Below, piece after piece: positions 53,751-62,873 of a DNA stretch of 64,000 nucleotides (position 1 is the first letter of the stretch; each line of letters starts with the position of its first letter). Source of the DNA: Pseudomonas sp. SCA2728.1_7 (GTDB lineage Bacteria; Pseudomonadota; Gammaproteobacteria; Pseudomonadales; Pseudomonadaceae); assembly GCF_018138145.1 (NCBI RefSeq), contig NZ_CP073104.1, forward strand, positions 5,857,001-5,921,000, written 5' to 3'. Below the pieces are notes generated by a model that made no database searches, was not told the origin of the DNA, and saw only the letters and a list, made by a program, of their open reading frames with translations. Both the position numbers and the translations under genes were made by a program.

Positions 53751-54740
53751 ATGACCGACGAATGGAAAGCACCGGCCAAGGCAAGTGCCGACGACGGTGA
53801 TCAGAAAAGCTGGAAGCTATTGGAAAAAACCCTGCTGGCCGGTGTGCAAGAGCAGCGGCGTTCACGACGTTGGGGGATTTTCTTCAAGCTGCTGACGTTT
53901 GTTTACCTGTTTGTGGCGCTGATTTTGTTCACGCCGCTGATGGATATGGAAAAAAGCGCCACCCGTAGCGATAACTACACCGCGTTGATCGATGTCACCG
54001 GCGTGATCGCCGACAAGGAGCCTGCCAGCGCCGATAACATTGTCGGTAGTCTGCGCGCCGCGTTTGAAGACAAGAAGGTCAAAGGCGTCGTCCTGCGCAT
54101 CAACAGCCCGGGCGGCAGTCCGGTGCAGTCGGGTTATGTGTATGACGAGATCAAGCGCCTGCGTGGCCTGCACCCGGATATCAAGGTGTATGCGGTGATT
54201 TCTGACCTGGGTGCTTCCGGTGCTTATTACATCGCCAGTGCGGCGGATCAGATCTACGCCGACAAGGCGAGTCTGGTCGGTTCGATCGGTGTGACGGCGG
54301 CCGGTTACGGTTTTGTCGGCACCATGGAGAAGCTTGGCGTTGAGCGTCGCACGTACACTTCGGGTGAACACAAGTCGTTCCTCGATCCGTTCCAGCCACA
54401 GAAGCCTGAAGAAACGGCGTTCTGGCAGGGCGTGCTCGACACGACGCACAAGCAGTTCATCAATAGCGTCAAGCAGGGTCGTGGTGATCGTCTGAAGGAC
54501 AAGGATCATCCAGAGCTGTTCTCCGGATTGGTCTGGTCGGGCGAGCAGGCGCTGCCGCTGGGGTTGATCGATGGGCTGGGCAATGCCAGTTCGGTTGCGC
54601 GGGATGTGATTGGCGAGAAAGAGCTGGTGGATTTCACCGTTCAGGAATCGCCGTTTGATCGCTTCTCGAAAAAGCTCGGTGCCAGCGTGGCTGAGCAGTT
54701 GGCGATGTGGATGGGGTTCCACGGGCCTTCGTTGCGTTAA
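53751..54740 (+). CDS. Signal peptide peptidase-like protease (SppA, S49 family)
   Basis: Membrane-anchored serine protease of 329 residues. TM about 45-63 (FFKLLTFVYLFVALILFTPLM) with a periplasmic catalytic domain: INSPGGSPVQSG, SDLGASGAYYIASAA with the catalytic Ser, and DKASLVGSIGV with the general-base Lys region. This is the short, single-domain form. ATG 53751 is used. Degrades cleaved signal peptides or membrane fragments. It follows the HAD gene after 24 nt. Confidence 0.93.
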   Translation: MTDEWKAPAKASADDGDQKSWKLLEKTLLAGVQEQRRSRRWGIFFKLLTFVYLFVALILFTPLMDMEKSATRSDNYTALIDVTGVIADKEPASADNIVGSLRAAFEDKKVKGVVLRINSPGGSPVQSGYVYDEIKRLRGLHPDIKVYAVISDLGASGAYYIASAADQIYADKASLVGSIGVTAAGYGFVGTMEKLGVERRTYTSGEHKSFLDPFQPQKPEETAFWQGVLDTTHKQFINSVKQGRGDRLKDKDHPELFSGLVWSGEQALPLGLIDGLGNASSVARDVIGEKELVDFTVQESPFDRFSKKLGASVAEQLAMWMGFHGPSLR

Positions 54741-54754
54741 TTCGTTGTAAAGGT

Positions 54755-54832
54755 CAAAAGATCGCAGCCTGCGGTAGCTCCTCCAGGGTTTTACATTCCC
54801 CTGTAGGAGCTGCCGCAGGCTGCGATCTTTTG
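54755..54832. repeat. REPIN, family B
   Basis: CAAAAGATCGCAGCCTGCGG onward to CTCC-CAG, and CTGTAGGAGCTGCCGCAGGC with TGCGATCTTTTG. Same family as 29226. Confidence 0.92.
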
Positions 54833-54835
54833 CTT

Positions 54836-55414
54836 TTAAGGAATCTGCACGCCTTCCACCAACAGCATGTCAATCAGCCGAATCAATGGCAGGCCGATCA
54901 GGCTGGTGGCGTCAGGGCCTTCGGTGGACTGAAACAGGCTGACGCCCAGTCCTTCCGCCTTGAAGCTCCCTGCGCAGTCATACGGCTGCTCGATGCGCAG
55001 ATAGCGCTCAACGCGCGCCTGATCGAGCTGACGCATGTGCACGGTAAACGGCACGCAGTCGACCTGGCATTCGCCGGTCTGGCTGTTGAGCAGCGCCAGG
55101 CCGGTCAGGAAGGTCACGCTGGCGCCGCTGGCGGCCATCAGTTGCTCGCGGGCCTTCTCAAAGGTGTGCGGCTTGCCAATGATCTGCTCGCCGAGCACGG
55201 CAACCTGGTCGGAGCCGATGATCAAGTGCGCAGGGTAACTGTCAGCCAATGCCCGGGCTTTTTGTTCGGCGAGGCGTTTGACCAGCTCGATGGCTGACTC
55301 GCCCGGACGATGGCTTTCATCGATATCCGGAGAGGAGCAGACGAACGGCAGGTGCAGGCGGGCGAGCAATTCGCGACGATAGGTCGAGCTTGAAGCGAGT
55401 AATAAAGGCAGCAT
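54836..55414 (-). CDS. Maf-family nucleotide pyrophosphatase (7-methyl-GTP type)
   Basis: Hydrolyses modified nucleotides such as 7-methyl-GTP, probably keeping them out of RNA. The 192-residue product starts LLLASSSTYRRELLARL with the family SSSxxR pattern, then SPDIDES, LIIGSDQVAVLG and YDCAGSFKAEGLG. The Gly-Ser-Phe-Lys-Ala-Glu segment fits the YceF branch. Convergent with sppA-like across a REPIN; divergent from the yceD promoter. Confidence 0.92.
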   Translation of the reverse strand: MLPLLLASSSTYRRELLARLHLPFVCSSPDIDESHRPGESAIELVKRLAEQKARALADSYPAHLIIGSDQVAVLGEQIIGKPHTFEKAREQLMAASGASVTFLTGLALLNSQTGECQVDCVPFTVHMRQLDQARVERYLRIEQPYDCAGSFKAEGLGVSLFQSTEGPDATSLIGLPLIRLIDMLLVEGVQIP

Positions 55415-55482
55415 TCGCGTCTCCTGAGGCAGGTGCGAATTCTAGCGGAGGCACGCAAGTGACGGACAGGGCACAATTTCCT

Positions 55483-55510
55483 TTGACATGGGTGGGTGCA
55501 TCCCTATAAT
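55483..55510 (+). promoter_or_regulatory. Consensus sigma70 promoter of the yceD-rpmF-plsX-fab cluster
   Basis: Perfect TTGACA (55483-55488), 16-bp spacer, perfect TATAAT (55505-55510). The expected RNA start is near 55517, only about 3 nt before the yceD ATG at 55520. Confidence 0.85.
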
Positions 55511-55519
55511 GCTGCGCCT

Positions 55520-56047
55520 ATGTTGAATGACCCGATTCCACCTCACGTTGACCCGCGCAAATTGGCTGACCGTGGCACCACCCTTCAAGGTGAAATGCTG
55601 CTGGCCGATTTGGAGAGACTCTGCGACCCGCTTTCCGACAATGTCGGTACGGTGCAGGCGAAATTCGTTTTTGAACGAGATGAACGTAAATCTGTGGTAA
55701 TCCACAGCTTTATCGACACCGAAGTCAAAATGGTTTGCCAGCGTTGTCTTGAGCTGGTCACCCTGCCGATCCACAGCGAATGCAGTTATGCTGTGGTGAA
55801 AGAGGGTGCGAATACCCAGTCGTTGCCGAAAGGTTATGACGTGCTGGAACTGGGCGAAGATCCATTGGATCTGCAGTCACTGATCGAGGAGGAGCTTCTG
55901 CTCGCCTTGCCCATTGTGCCTGCTCATCATCCGGAAGAATGCCAGCAGCCGGCGGGTCTCGATGAGCCCGAACCGAGCGAGGACGAGTCAACGCGGTCCA
56001 ACCCGTTCAGTGTATTGGCGCAGTTAAAGCGTGACCCAAACGTTTAG
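55520..56047 (+). CDS. yceD: YceD family protein (DUF177)
   Basis: A 175-residue protein usually encoded beside rpmF; linked in the literature to 23S rRNA synthesis or ribosome assembly. Features: PPHVDPRKLADRG near the start, CQRCLELV (zinc-type pair) and a C-terminal acidic tail with NPFSVLAQLK. The ATG lies about 10 bases behind the -10 box of a perfect promoter, so the message is nearly leaderless and has no Shine-Dalgarno. rpmF follows after 13 nt. Confidence 0.94.
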   Translation: MLNDPIPPHVDPRKLADRGTTLQGEMLLADLERLCDPLSDNVGTVQAKFVFERDERKSVVIHSFIDTEVKMVCQRCLELVTLPIHSECSYAVVKEGANTQSLPKGYDVLELGEDPLDLQSLIEEELLLALPIVPAHHPEECQQPAGLDEPEPSEDESTRSNPFSVLAQLKRDPNV

Positions 56048-56060
56048 GAGTTAATCAATT

Positions 56061-56243
56061 ATGGCTGTTCAGCAGAACAAAAAATCCCGCTCTGCCCGTG
56101 ACATGCGCCGTTCGCACGACGCTCTCGAGGCTAGCACCCTGTCTGTAGAAAAAACCACTGGTGAAGTTCACCTGCGTCACCACGTATCGCCAGAAGGCGT
56201 ATACCGTGGCCGTAAAGTGATCGACAAGGGCGCTGACGAGTAA
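56061..56243 (+). CDS. rpmF: 50S ribosomal protein L32
   Basis: A 60-residue basic ribosomal protein. It begins [20 protein letters not shown] and includes [15 protein letters not shown]. The zinc-binding cysteines of some L32 forms are absent, as usual for Pseudomonas (C-minus form). AGGAG precedes it. Cotranscription with plsX and fab genes ties ribosome and lipid supply. Confidence 0.97.
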
Positions 56244-56247
56244 TCAC

Positions 56248-57258
56248 TTGTCCGCTCAAGTCATCGCGATTGACGCAATGGGCGGGGACTTCGGTCCCCG
56301 CAGCATTGTTCAGGCCAGCCTTGCTTGCCTTTCTGCTACGCCCTCGCTGCACCTGACCCTCGTCGGTCAACCCTCCCTTCTTGAAGAACTGATCAACGGC
56401 CAATCGGCTGCCGATCGCGCGCGCCTGACGATTGTTGCGGCCAGCGAAGTCATCACCATGGACGAAAAACCGACCCAGGCCTTGCGTGGCAAGCCGGACT
56501 CGTCGATGCGTGTCGCCTTGGAACTGGTGCGTGATGGCAAGGCTCAGGCCTGTGTCAGTGCTGGCAATACCGGGGCGTTGATGGCGCTCTCGCGATTCGT
56601 GCTGAAGACGTTGCCGGGTATTGATCGCCCGGCGATGGTTGCCGCGATTCCGACGCAGAAGGGTTTTTGCCAGTTGCTCGATCTGGGCGCCAACGTCGAT
56701 TGCAGTGCTGAGCATTTGCTGCAGTTTGCGGTGATGGGCTCGGTGGCGGCGCAGACGCTGGGTATCCATCGCCCGCGTGTTGCGCTGCTGAATATCGGCA
56801 CCGAAGACATCAAGGGTAATCAGCAGGTCAAGCTCGCGGCGACGCTGTTGCAGGCTGCTCGCGGTATCAACTACATCGGCTTCATCGAAGGCGACGGTTT
56901 GTATCGTGGCGAGGCCGATGTCGTGGTGTGTGACGGTTTCGTCGGCAACATCCTGCTCAAGTCCAGCGAAGGCCTGGCGACGATGATTGCTGCGCGCATC
57001 GAAGCGCTGTTCAAAAAGAATCTGCTCTCCCGTGCAGTGGGGGCTTTGGCATTGCCGTTGATGAAGCGTTTGCAGGCGGATCTGGCGCCGGCGCGACATA
57101 ATGGCGCAAGCTTTCTCGGCTTGCAGGGCATCGTCGTGAAAAGTCACGGTTCGGCCGGGGTTCAGGGCTTTCAGAGTGCTATTTCGCGTGCGCTGATCGA
57201 GATCCAGGAGAACCTCCCCGAGCGCCTTCACGGCCGTCTGGAGGATCTGTTGTCTTAG
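56248..57258 (+). CDS. plsX: Phosphate acyltransferase PlsX
   Basis: Converts acyl-ACP to acyl-phosphate for phospholipid synthesis. The 336-residue product has [10 protein letters not shown] at the start, [20 protein letters not shown] and [19 protein letters not shown] start at 56248 lies four bases after rpmF, consistent with coupling. Works with gpsA (1816) in making lysophosphatidate. Confidence 0.96.
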   Translation: MSAQVIAIDAMGGDFGPRSIVQASLACLSATPSLHLTLVGQPSLLEELINGQSAADRARLTIVAASEVITMDEKPTQALRGKPDSSMRVALELVRDGKAQACVSAGNTGALMALSRFVLKTLPGIDRPAMVAAIPTQKGFCQLLDLGANVDCSAEHLLQFAVMGSVAAQTLGIHRPRVALLNIGTEDIKGNQQVKLAATLLQAARGINYIGFIEGDGLYRGEADVVVCDGFVGNILLKSSEGLATMIAARIEALFKKNLLSRAVGALALPLMKRLQADLAPARHNGASFLGLQGIVVKSHGSAGVQGFQSAISRALIEIQENLPERLHGRLEDLLS

Positions 57259-57381
57259 GCGTTTTCGTCGGACAATGCTTAAATGTGACCGCCCGGTTCA
57301 AAGGGCCATCCAACTGTCAGTTTCTTGCGTCCCCAAGCGGGGCGTCATTTTCCGACGACAAGATCATTAGGGGCTTGTTAC

Positions 57382-58320
57382 ATGTCTGCTTCCCTCGCAT
57401 TCGTCTTTCCAGGACAAGGTTCGCAGTCCCTCGGCATGCTGGCCGAGCTGGGCGCGGAATATCCGTTGATCCTCGAAACTTTCAAAGAAGCCTCTGAGGC
57501 TCTGGGTTATGACCTGTGGGCACTGACCCAGCAGGGCCCGGAAGAACTGCTCAATCAAACCCATAAAACCCAACCGGCCATTCTGACCGCTTCGATCGCT
57601 CTGTGGCGCCTGTGGCTGGCTGAAGGTGGTGCGCGCCCGGCATTCGTTGCCGGTCACAGCCTGGGTGAATACAGCGCGCTGGTTGCCGCTGGCAGCCTGA
57701 CGCTGGCGGACGCGGTGAAGCTCGTTGAGCGTCGCGGTCAGTTGATGCAGGAAGCGGTTCCGGCCGGGCAGGGCGGCATGGCTGCCATTCTCGGTCTGGA
57801 AGACGCTGATGTACTGGCTGCCTGCGCCGAAGCTGCGCAGGGTGAAGTGGTCAGCGCCGTCAACTTCAACTCGCCGGGCCAGGTGGTGATTGCCGGTGCC
57901 AAGGCTGCGGTCGAGCGCGCCATCGAAGGCTGCAAGGCGCGTGGTGCCAAGCGTGCCATGCCGTTGCCGGTGAGCGTGCCGTCGCACTGCGAGCTGATGG
58001 GTCCGGCCGCTGAGCGCTTCGCCGAATCCATTGCTGCCATCGACTGGCAGGCGCCGCAGATCCCGGTAGTACAGAACGTCAGCGCGCAAGTGCCGGCCGA
58101 TCTGGAAACCCTCAAGCGTGATCTGCTCGAACAACTCTACAAGCCAGTGCGCTGGGTCGAGTCGGTACAGACTCTCGCTGCCAAGGGCGCGACCAATCTG
58201 GTCGAATGCGGCCCGGGTAAAGTCCTGGCCGGTCTGAACAAGCGTTGCGCCGAAGGCGTGGCGACATCCAACCTCAATACCCCAGACGCTTTCGCTGCCG
58301 CTCGTGCAGCGCAAGCCTGA
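57382..58320 (+). CDS. fabD: Malonyl-CoA:ACP transacylase
   Basis: Loads malonate onto ACP. The 312-residue product has FVFPGQGSQSLGML, the active-site GHSLGEYSALVAAG and VSVPSHCELM with the catalytic His. ATG 57382 gives the normal length; the frame open upstream is not family-like. GGGGC lies before it. Followed by fabG after 16 nt. Confidence 0.97.
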   Translation: MSASLAFVFPGQGSQSLGMLAELGAEYPLILETFKEASEALGYDLWALTQQGPEELLNQTHKTQPAILTASIALWRLWLAEGGARPAFVAGHSLGEYSALVAAGSLTLADAVKLVERRGQLMQEAVPAGQGGMAAILGLEDADVLAACAEAAQGEVVSAVNFNSPGQVVIAGAKAAVERAIEGCKARGAKRAMPLPVSVPSHCELMGPAAERFAESIAAIDWQAPQIPVVQNVSAQVPADLETLKRDLLEQLYKPVRWVESVQTLAAKGATNLVECGPGKVLAGLNKRCAEGVATSNLNTPDAFAAARAAQA

Positions 58321-58336
58321 ATCAGGAGAAACTTGC

Positions 58337-59080
58337 ATGAGTCTGCAAGGTAAAGTTGCACTGGTCACCGGTGCAAGCCGCGGCATTGGTCAGGCTATCG
58401 CGCTGGAACTGGGTCGTCAGGGCGCCATTGTTGTTGGCACCGCGACCTCCGCTTCGGGTGCTGAGCGCATTGCTGCGACCCTGAAGGAAAACGGTATTCA
58501 GGGCACTGGCCTTGAGCTGAACGTCACCAGCGACGAATCGGTCAGCGCGGTGCTGGCAAGCATTCAGGAGCAGTTTGGTGCACCAGTGGCGATCCTGGTC
58601 AATAATGCCGGCATCACCCGCGATAACCTGATGATGCGCATGAAAGACGACGAGTGGTACGACGTGATCGATACCAACCTGAACAGTCTGTTCCGCCTGT
58701 CCAAGGGCGTTTTGCGCGGCATGACCAAGGCGCGTTGGGGCCGAATTATCAGTATTGGCTCGGTAGTGGGTGCCATGGGCAACGCTGGCCAAGTAAACTA
58801 TGCAGCCGCCAAGGCCGGTCTGGAAGGTTTCAGCCGTGCAATGGCGCGTGAAGTCGGTTCGCGTTCGATTACGGTCAACTCGGTAACCCCAGGGTTTATC
58901 GACACCGATATGACCCGCGAGCTGCCTGAAGCACAGCGTGAAGCCTTGCAGACGCAGATTCCGCTGGGTCGTCTGGGACAAGCTCAAGAGATCGCGTCTG
59001 TGGTCGCTTTTCTTGCATCCGACGGTGCGGCATACGTCACTGGGGCTACAATCCCGGTGAACGGTGGGATGTACATGTAA
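58337..59080 (+). CDS. fabG: 3-oxoacyl-ACP reductase
   Basis: NADPH-dependent reduction of beta-ketoacyl-ACP. The 247-residue SDR has TGASRGIGQAIA, NNAGITRDNL, the catalytic Ser/Tyr/Lys in GSVVGAMGNAGQVNYAAAK, and FIDTDMT. AGGAG is placed well before ATG 58337. Confidence 0.97.
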   Translation: MSLQGKVALVTGASRGIGQAIALELGRQGAIVVGTATSASGAERIAATLKENGIQGTGLELNVTSDESVSAVLASIQEQFGAPVAILVNNAGITRDNLMMRMKDDEWYDVIDTNLNSLFRLSKGVLRGMTKARWGRIISIGSVVGAMGNAGQVNYAAAKAGLEGFSRAMAREVGSRSITVNSVTPGFIDTDMTRELPEAQREALQTQIPLGRLGQAQEIASVVAFLASDGAAYVTGATIPVNGGMYM

Positions 59081-59196
59081 GTAAAATGTGACGGATTGCT
59101 TCAAAAAAATGTCATACGAGCTGTCTAAAATCCGTTATAAAGCTGCAATCTATTTATAGGCAGAGGGCTGCAGGGTTTGAGGAGTGAAGCTTTCAG

Positions 59197-59224
59197 TTGA
59201 AAAACTGAAAAGTCTTTCTATACA
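59197..59224 (+). promoter_or_regulatory. Probable acpP promoter
   Basis: TTGAAA (59197-59202), 16-bp spacer, TATACA (59219-59224), within the 196-bp fabG-acpP spacer. The -35 lies in a hairpin with CTTTCAGTT and AACTGAAA arms. acpP is normally expressed far above its neighbours, which fits an extra promoter. Confidence 0.6.
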
Positions 59225-59276
59225 CTTACCCACTGGCCAGCTGCCTGAATTTGTCCATTAGGAGTGAAAACAAGGT

Positions 59277-59513
59277 ATGAGCACCATCGAAGAGCGCGTC
59301 AAGAAAATCGTTGCCGAGCAACTGGGTGTTAAAGAAGAAGAAGTGGTCAACACCGCTTCCTTCGTAGAAGACCTGGGTGCCGACTCCCTTGACACCGTTG
59401 AGCTGGTGATGGCTCTGGAAGAGGAATTCGAGACCGAAATCCCTGACGAAGAAGCTGAGAAGATCACTACTGTACAAGCTGCAATCGACTACGTTACTAG
59501 CCACCAGGCGTAA
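59277..59513 (+). CDS. acpP: Acyl carrier protein
   Basis: A 78-residue acidic carrier. The phosphopantetheine serine is in [16 protein letters not shown] in part (Ser37). AGGAG precedes the ATG. It has its own probable promoter (59197) and a strong terminator (59543), so it can be expressed separately from fabG and fabF. Confidence 0.98.
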   Translation: MSTIEERVKKIVAEQLGVKEEEVVNTASFVEDLGADSLDTVELVMALEEEFETEIPDEEAEKITTVQAAIDYVTSHQA

Positions 59514-59542
59514 TAGTTTGTAATCGTTGTTTGCTGTCATGG

Positions 59543-59578
59543 AAAAACCGCACTGCCATCATGGCGTGCGGTTTTTTC
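59543..59578 (+). terminator. Terminator after acpP
   Basis: AAAAACCGCAC with GTGCGGTTTTTT arms, the loop itself holding a TGCCATCATGGC dyad. fabF must use read-through or its own start signal. Confidence 0.88.
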
Positions 59579-59624
59579 TTTAGGCCTGATGCAAAGTCGT
59601 CGTCATTTGAAAAAGGAGAGTGCT

Positions 59625-60869
59625 GTGTCGCGTAGACGCGTCGTAGTCACCGGTATGGGTATGTTGTCGCCACTGGGCACGGATGTGCCGAGCAGTTGGC
59701 AGGGCATTCTGGCTGGCCGCAGTGGCATTGGTCTGATCGAACACACCGACCTTTCTGCCTATTCCACCCGCTTTGGCGGCTCGGTAAAGGGCTTCAATGT
59801 CGAGGAATACCTGTCGGTCAAGGAAGCGCGCAAGCTCGACCTGTTCATTCAGTACGGCCTCGCCGCCGGCTTTCAAGCCGTGCGCAACGCCGGTCTGGAA
59901 GTCACTGACGCCAACCGTGAACGCATTGGCGTGGCCATGGGTTCGGGGATCGGCGGTCTGACCAATATCGAAGAAACCAGCCGTACTCTGCATGAGACGG
60001 GCCCGCGTCGAATCTCGCCATTCTTCGTGCCAGGCTCGATCATCAATATGATTTCCGGTTTTCTGTCCATCCACCTGGGTGCACAGGGACCTAACTACGC
60101 CATCGCCACCGCATGTACCACCGGTACGCACTGCATTGGCATGGCGGCGCGCAACATCATGTACGACGAAGCCGACGTGATGATTGCCGGCGGTGCCGAA
60201 ATGGCCGCGTGCGGTCTGGGCATGGGCGGCTTCGGTGCGTCCCGTGCGCTGTCGACGCGCAACGATGAGCCAACCCGCGCCAGCCGTCCGTGGGACAAGG
60301 GTCGTGACGGTTTCGTCCTGTCCGACGGTGCCGGCGCACTGGTTCTTGAAGAACTGGAGCACGCCAAGGCGCGCGGCGCGACTATCTACGCCGAGCTGAT
60401 CGGCTTCGGCACCAGCGGCGATGCGTTCCACATGACCTCGCCACCGGCCGACGGCGCCGGTGCCGCACGCTGCATCACCAATGCGTTGCGCGATGCCAAG
60501 ATCAACGCTGATCAAGTGCAATACATCAACGCTCACGGTACTTCGACTTCGGCCGGCGACCTCGCCGAAGCCAATGCGATCAAGAGCGTGTTCGGTGAGC
60601 ACGCCTACAAACTGGCGGTCAGCTCGACCAAGTCGATGACCGGTCACCTGTTGGGTGCAGCGGGCGCGGTGGAAGCGATCTTCAGCGTGCTGGCGATCAA
60701 CAGCCAGGTAGCCCCGCCGACCATCAACCTCGAAGAACCGGACGAAGGCTGCGATCTCGATTTTGTGCCGCACACTGCGCGCAACATGGACATCGATGTC
60801 GTGTTGTCCAACTCCTTCGGTTTTGGCGGCACCAACGGCACCTTGGCTTTCCGCCGGTTCGCAGGCTGA
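59625..60869 (+). CDS. fabF: 3-oxoacyl-ACP synthase II
   Basis: Elongating condensing enzyme, 414 residues. Catalytic Cys in [13 protein letters not shown], His residues in [11 protein letters not shown] and [12 protein letters not shown], and C-terminal [14 protein letters not shown] 59625 follows AGGAG; the upstream TTG/ATG extension is rejected. The stop overlaps the pabC start by one base. Confidence 0.96.
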   Translation: MSRRRVVVTGMGMLSPLGTDVPSSWQGILAGRSGIGLIEHTDLSAYSTRFGGSVKGFNVEEYLSVKEARKLDLFIQYGLAAGFQAVRNAGLEVTDANRERIGVAMGSGIGGLTNIEETSRTLHETGPRRISPFFVPGSIINMISGFLSIHLGAQGPNYAIATACTTGTHCIGMAARNIMYDEADVMIAGGAEMAACGLGMGGFGASRALSTRNDEPTRASRPWDKGRDGFVLSDGAGALVLEELEHAKARGATIYAELIGFGTSGDAFHMTSPPADGAGAARCITNALRDAKINADQVQYINAHGTSTSAGDLAEANAIKSVFGEHAYKLAVSSTKSMTGHLLGAAGAVEAIFSVLAINSQVAPPTINLEEPDEGCDLDFVPHTARNMDIDVVLSNSFGFGGTNGTLAFRRFAG

Positions 60870-61684
60870 TGGACAGCTGGGTCGACGGTCAACCGGCTGA
60901 CGCTCTGTCGCTGAAAGATCGCGGCCTGGCTTACGGCGATGGTCTGTTCGAGACCATCGCCGTGCGTAGCGGCCAGCCGATCCTGCTGGATCGACACCTG
61001 ACGCGCCTGGCCGACGGCTGCTCGCGTCTGGCCATTGCGGCGGATATCGAACTGATCCGTCACGAGCTGCTGAGCTATGCGGCAGCGATGGGCGCGGGCG
61101 TGCTCAAACTCATCCTCACCCGTGGCGATGGTTTGCGCGGTTATGCGCCCGACCCGACGGCGCCGGGCCGCCGCATTCTGCAAGGCAATCCTCCTGCGGC
61201 TTATCCTGCTGTTCATGCTGAACAAGGCGTCCGCCTGTTCCCGTGCAGCACCCGCTTGGCCAAGCAGCCATTACTCGCCGGACTCAAACACCTCAATCGC
61301 CTTGAACAGGTTCTCGCCCGTGCCGAATGGCAGGACAGTGAACATGCCGAAGGCTTGATGCTCGATCAGGTCGGTCGAGTGATCGAAGGTGTATTCAGTA
61401 ATCTGTTTTTGGTGCGTGACGGTGTGCTGATAACGCCGGACCTCAAGCGCTGTGGCGTCGCCGGTGTGATGCGCGCCGAAATATTGTTTCAGGCCGAGTC
61501 ATTGGCCATCCCCACACAAATCGCCGACATCAGCCTCGATCAGCTGCAATGGGCTGATGAAGTGTTTGTCTGCAACAGCGTGTATGGCGTCTGGCCGGTA
61601 CGCGCCTGTGCTGCACTGAGCTGGCCGGTTGGCCCGCTCACCCGTAAACTGCAAACCATTGCCCGCGCCCTACTGGATGCCTGA
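60869..61684 (+). CDS. pabC: Aminodeoxychorismate lyase
   Basis: PLP enzyme that makes 4-aminobenzoate for folate. The 271-residue product has RGLAYGDGLFETI at the start, the PLP lysine in LAGLKHLNRLEQVLAR, EGVFSNLFLV and GVAGVMRAEIL. Overlaps fabF by one base and precedes mltG by 3 nt. The fabF-pabC-mltG-tmk-holB order is widespread. Confidence 0.95.
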   Translation: MDSWVDGQPADALSLKDRGLAYGDGLFETIAVRSGQPILLDRHLTRLADGCSRLAIAADIELIRHELLSYAAAMGAGVLKLILTRGDGLRGYAPDPTAPGRRILQGNPPAAYPAVHAEQGVRLFPCSTRLAKQPLLAGLKHLNRLEQVLARAEWQDSEHAEGLMLDQVGRVIEGVFSNLFLVRDGVLITPDLKRCGVAGVMRAEILFQAESLAIPTQIADISLDQLQWADEVFVCNSVYGVWPVRACAALSWPVGPLTRKLQTIARALLDA

Positions 61685-61687
61685 TTT

Positions 61688-62863
61688 GTGAGACGTAAAC
61701 TTTTGCTGCTGCTGGAAACCGGACTGGTTCTGGCAGGGCTGTTGATGGGCGCCAGCGCCTGGAAGATTCACTCTGCACTGGAACAGCCTCTGAACATCAC
61801 GCAGGAAGAACTGCTGGATGTGCCGAAAGGCTCCACTCCGACCCGTACGTTCCTTTCCCTCGAAACCGATGGCGTCATCAAGGACGCGTTCTGGCTGCGG
61901 GTTTACTGGCGTTTCAATCTCGCCGGCACGCCGATTCACAGCGGTGAATACCGCATGCAGCCGGGCATGACCGTCAATGGTCTGATCGACTTGTGGAAGC
62001 GTGGCGAAGTGGTGCAGTACAGCCTGACGCTGGTGGAAGGCTGGAATTTCCACCAGGTACGCGCCGCGCTGGCCAAGGATGACAAGGTCGAGCAGACCCT
62101 GAACGGTTTGAGCGACAGCGACGTCATGGCCAAAATCGGCCATAAAGGTCTGTTCCCGGAAGGCCGTTTCTTCCCCGATACCTACCGCTTCGTGCGTGGC
62201 ATGTCTGATGCCGAGTTGCTGAAGAAAGCCTTTGACCGCCTCGATGAAGTTCTGGCGAAAGAGTGGGAGAGTCGTTCTGCCGATGTGCCGTACACCGAAC
62301 CTTATCAAGCGCTGATCATGGCGTCGCTGGTCGAGAAGGAAACCGGCGTGCCGCAGGAGCGTGGGCAAATTGCCGGTGTCTTCGTGCGTCGCATGGCTCT
62401 GGGCATGCAGCTGCAGACCGATCCGACCGTCATCTATGGTCTGGGCGATCGCTACACCGGCAAGTTGACCCGTGCACATCTGAAAGAGCCGACGGCGTAT
62501 AACACTTACGTGATCCCCGGCCTGCCGCCGACGCCGATCGCGATGGTTGGCCGCGAAGCGATTCACGCGGCATTGAACCCGGTGGACGGCACCAGCCTGT
62601 ACTTTGTTGCGCGTGGTGACGGCAGTCATGTGTTCTCTGACGATCTCGATGCGCACAACAATGCGGTGCGTGAGTATCAGCTCAAGCGCCGTGCGGATTA
62701 CCGCTCCAGCCCTGCGCCAGCGGTAACGCCTGAAGCGGCTCCCGCTGCCGAGGATGCGATTCCTGCGGCCTCTCCGGACACAGCGCCAGAGTCGATGCCA
62801 CAAGTTGCACCACAGGAGCCAGCGCCGACTCCAGAAGCCGCCGCCCCACAAAATACGCAATGA
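61688..62863 (+). CDS. mltG: Endolytic murein transglycosylase MltG
   Basis: Inner-membrane lytic transglycosylase that releases growing glycan strands. The 391-residue product has an N-terminal TM (LLLLLETGLVLAGLLMGA) and the YceG domain with the catalytic Glu in IMASLVEKETGVPQERGQIA in part, then LQTDPTVIYGLG and YNTYVIPGLPPTPI. The C-terminal 50 residues are a Pro/Ala/Glu tail (APAVTPEAAPAAED), longer than in E. coli. GTG start at 61688. Confidence 0.95.
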   Translation: MRRKLLLLLETGLVLAGLLMGASAWKIHSALEQPLNITQEELLDVPKGSTPTRTFLSLETDGVIKDAFWLRVYWRFNLAGTPIHSGEYRMQPGMTVNGLIDLWKRGEVVQYSLTLVEGWNFHQVRAALAKDDKVEQTLNGLSDSDVMAKIGHKGLFPEGRFFPDTYRFVRGMSDAELLKKAFDRLDEVLAKEWESRSADVPYTEPYQALIMASLVEKETGVPQERGQIAGVFVRRMALGMQLQTDPTVIYGLGDRYTGKLTRAHLKEPTAYNTYVIPGLPPTPIAMVGREAIHAALNPVDGTSLYFVARGDGSHVFSDDLDAHNNAVREYQLKRRADYRSSPAPAVTPEAAPAAEDAIPAASPDTAPESMPQVAPQEPAPTPEAAAPQNTQ

Positions 62864-62873
62864 CGTTGATTAA

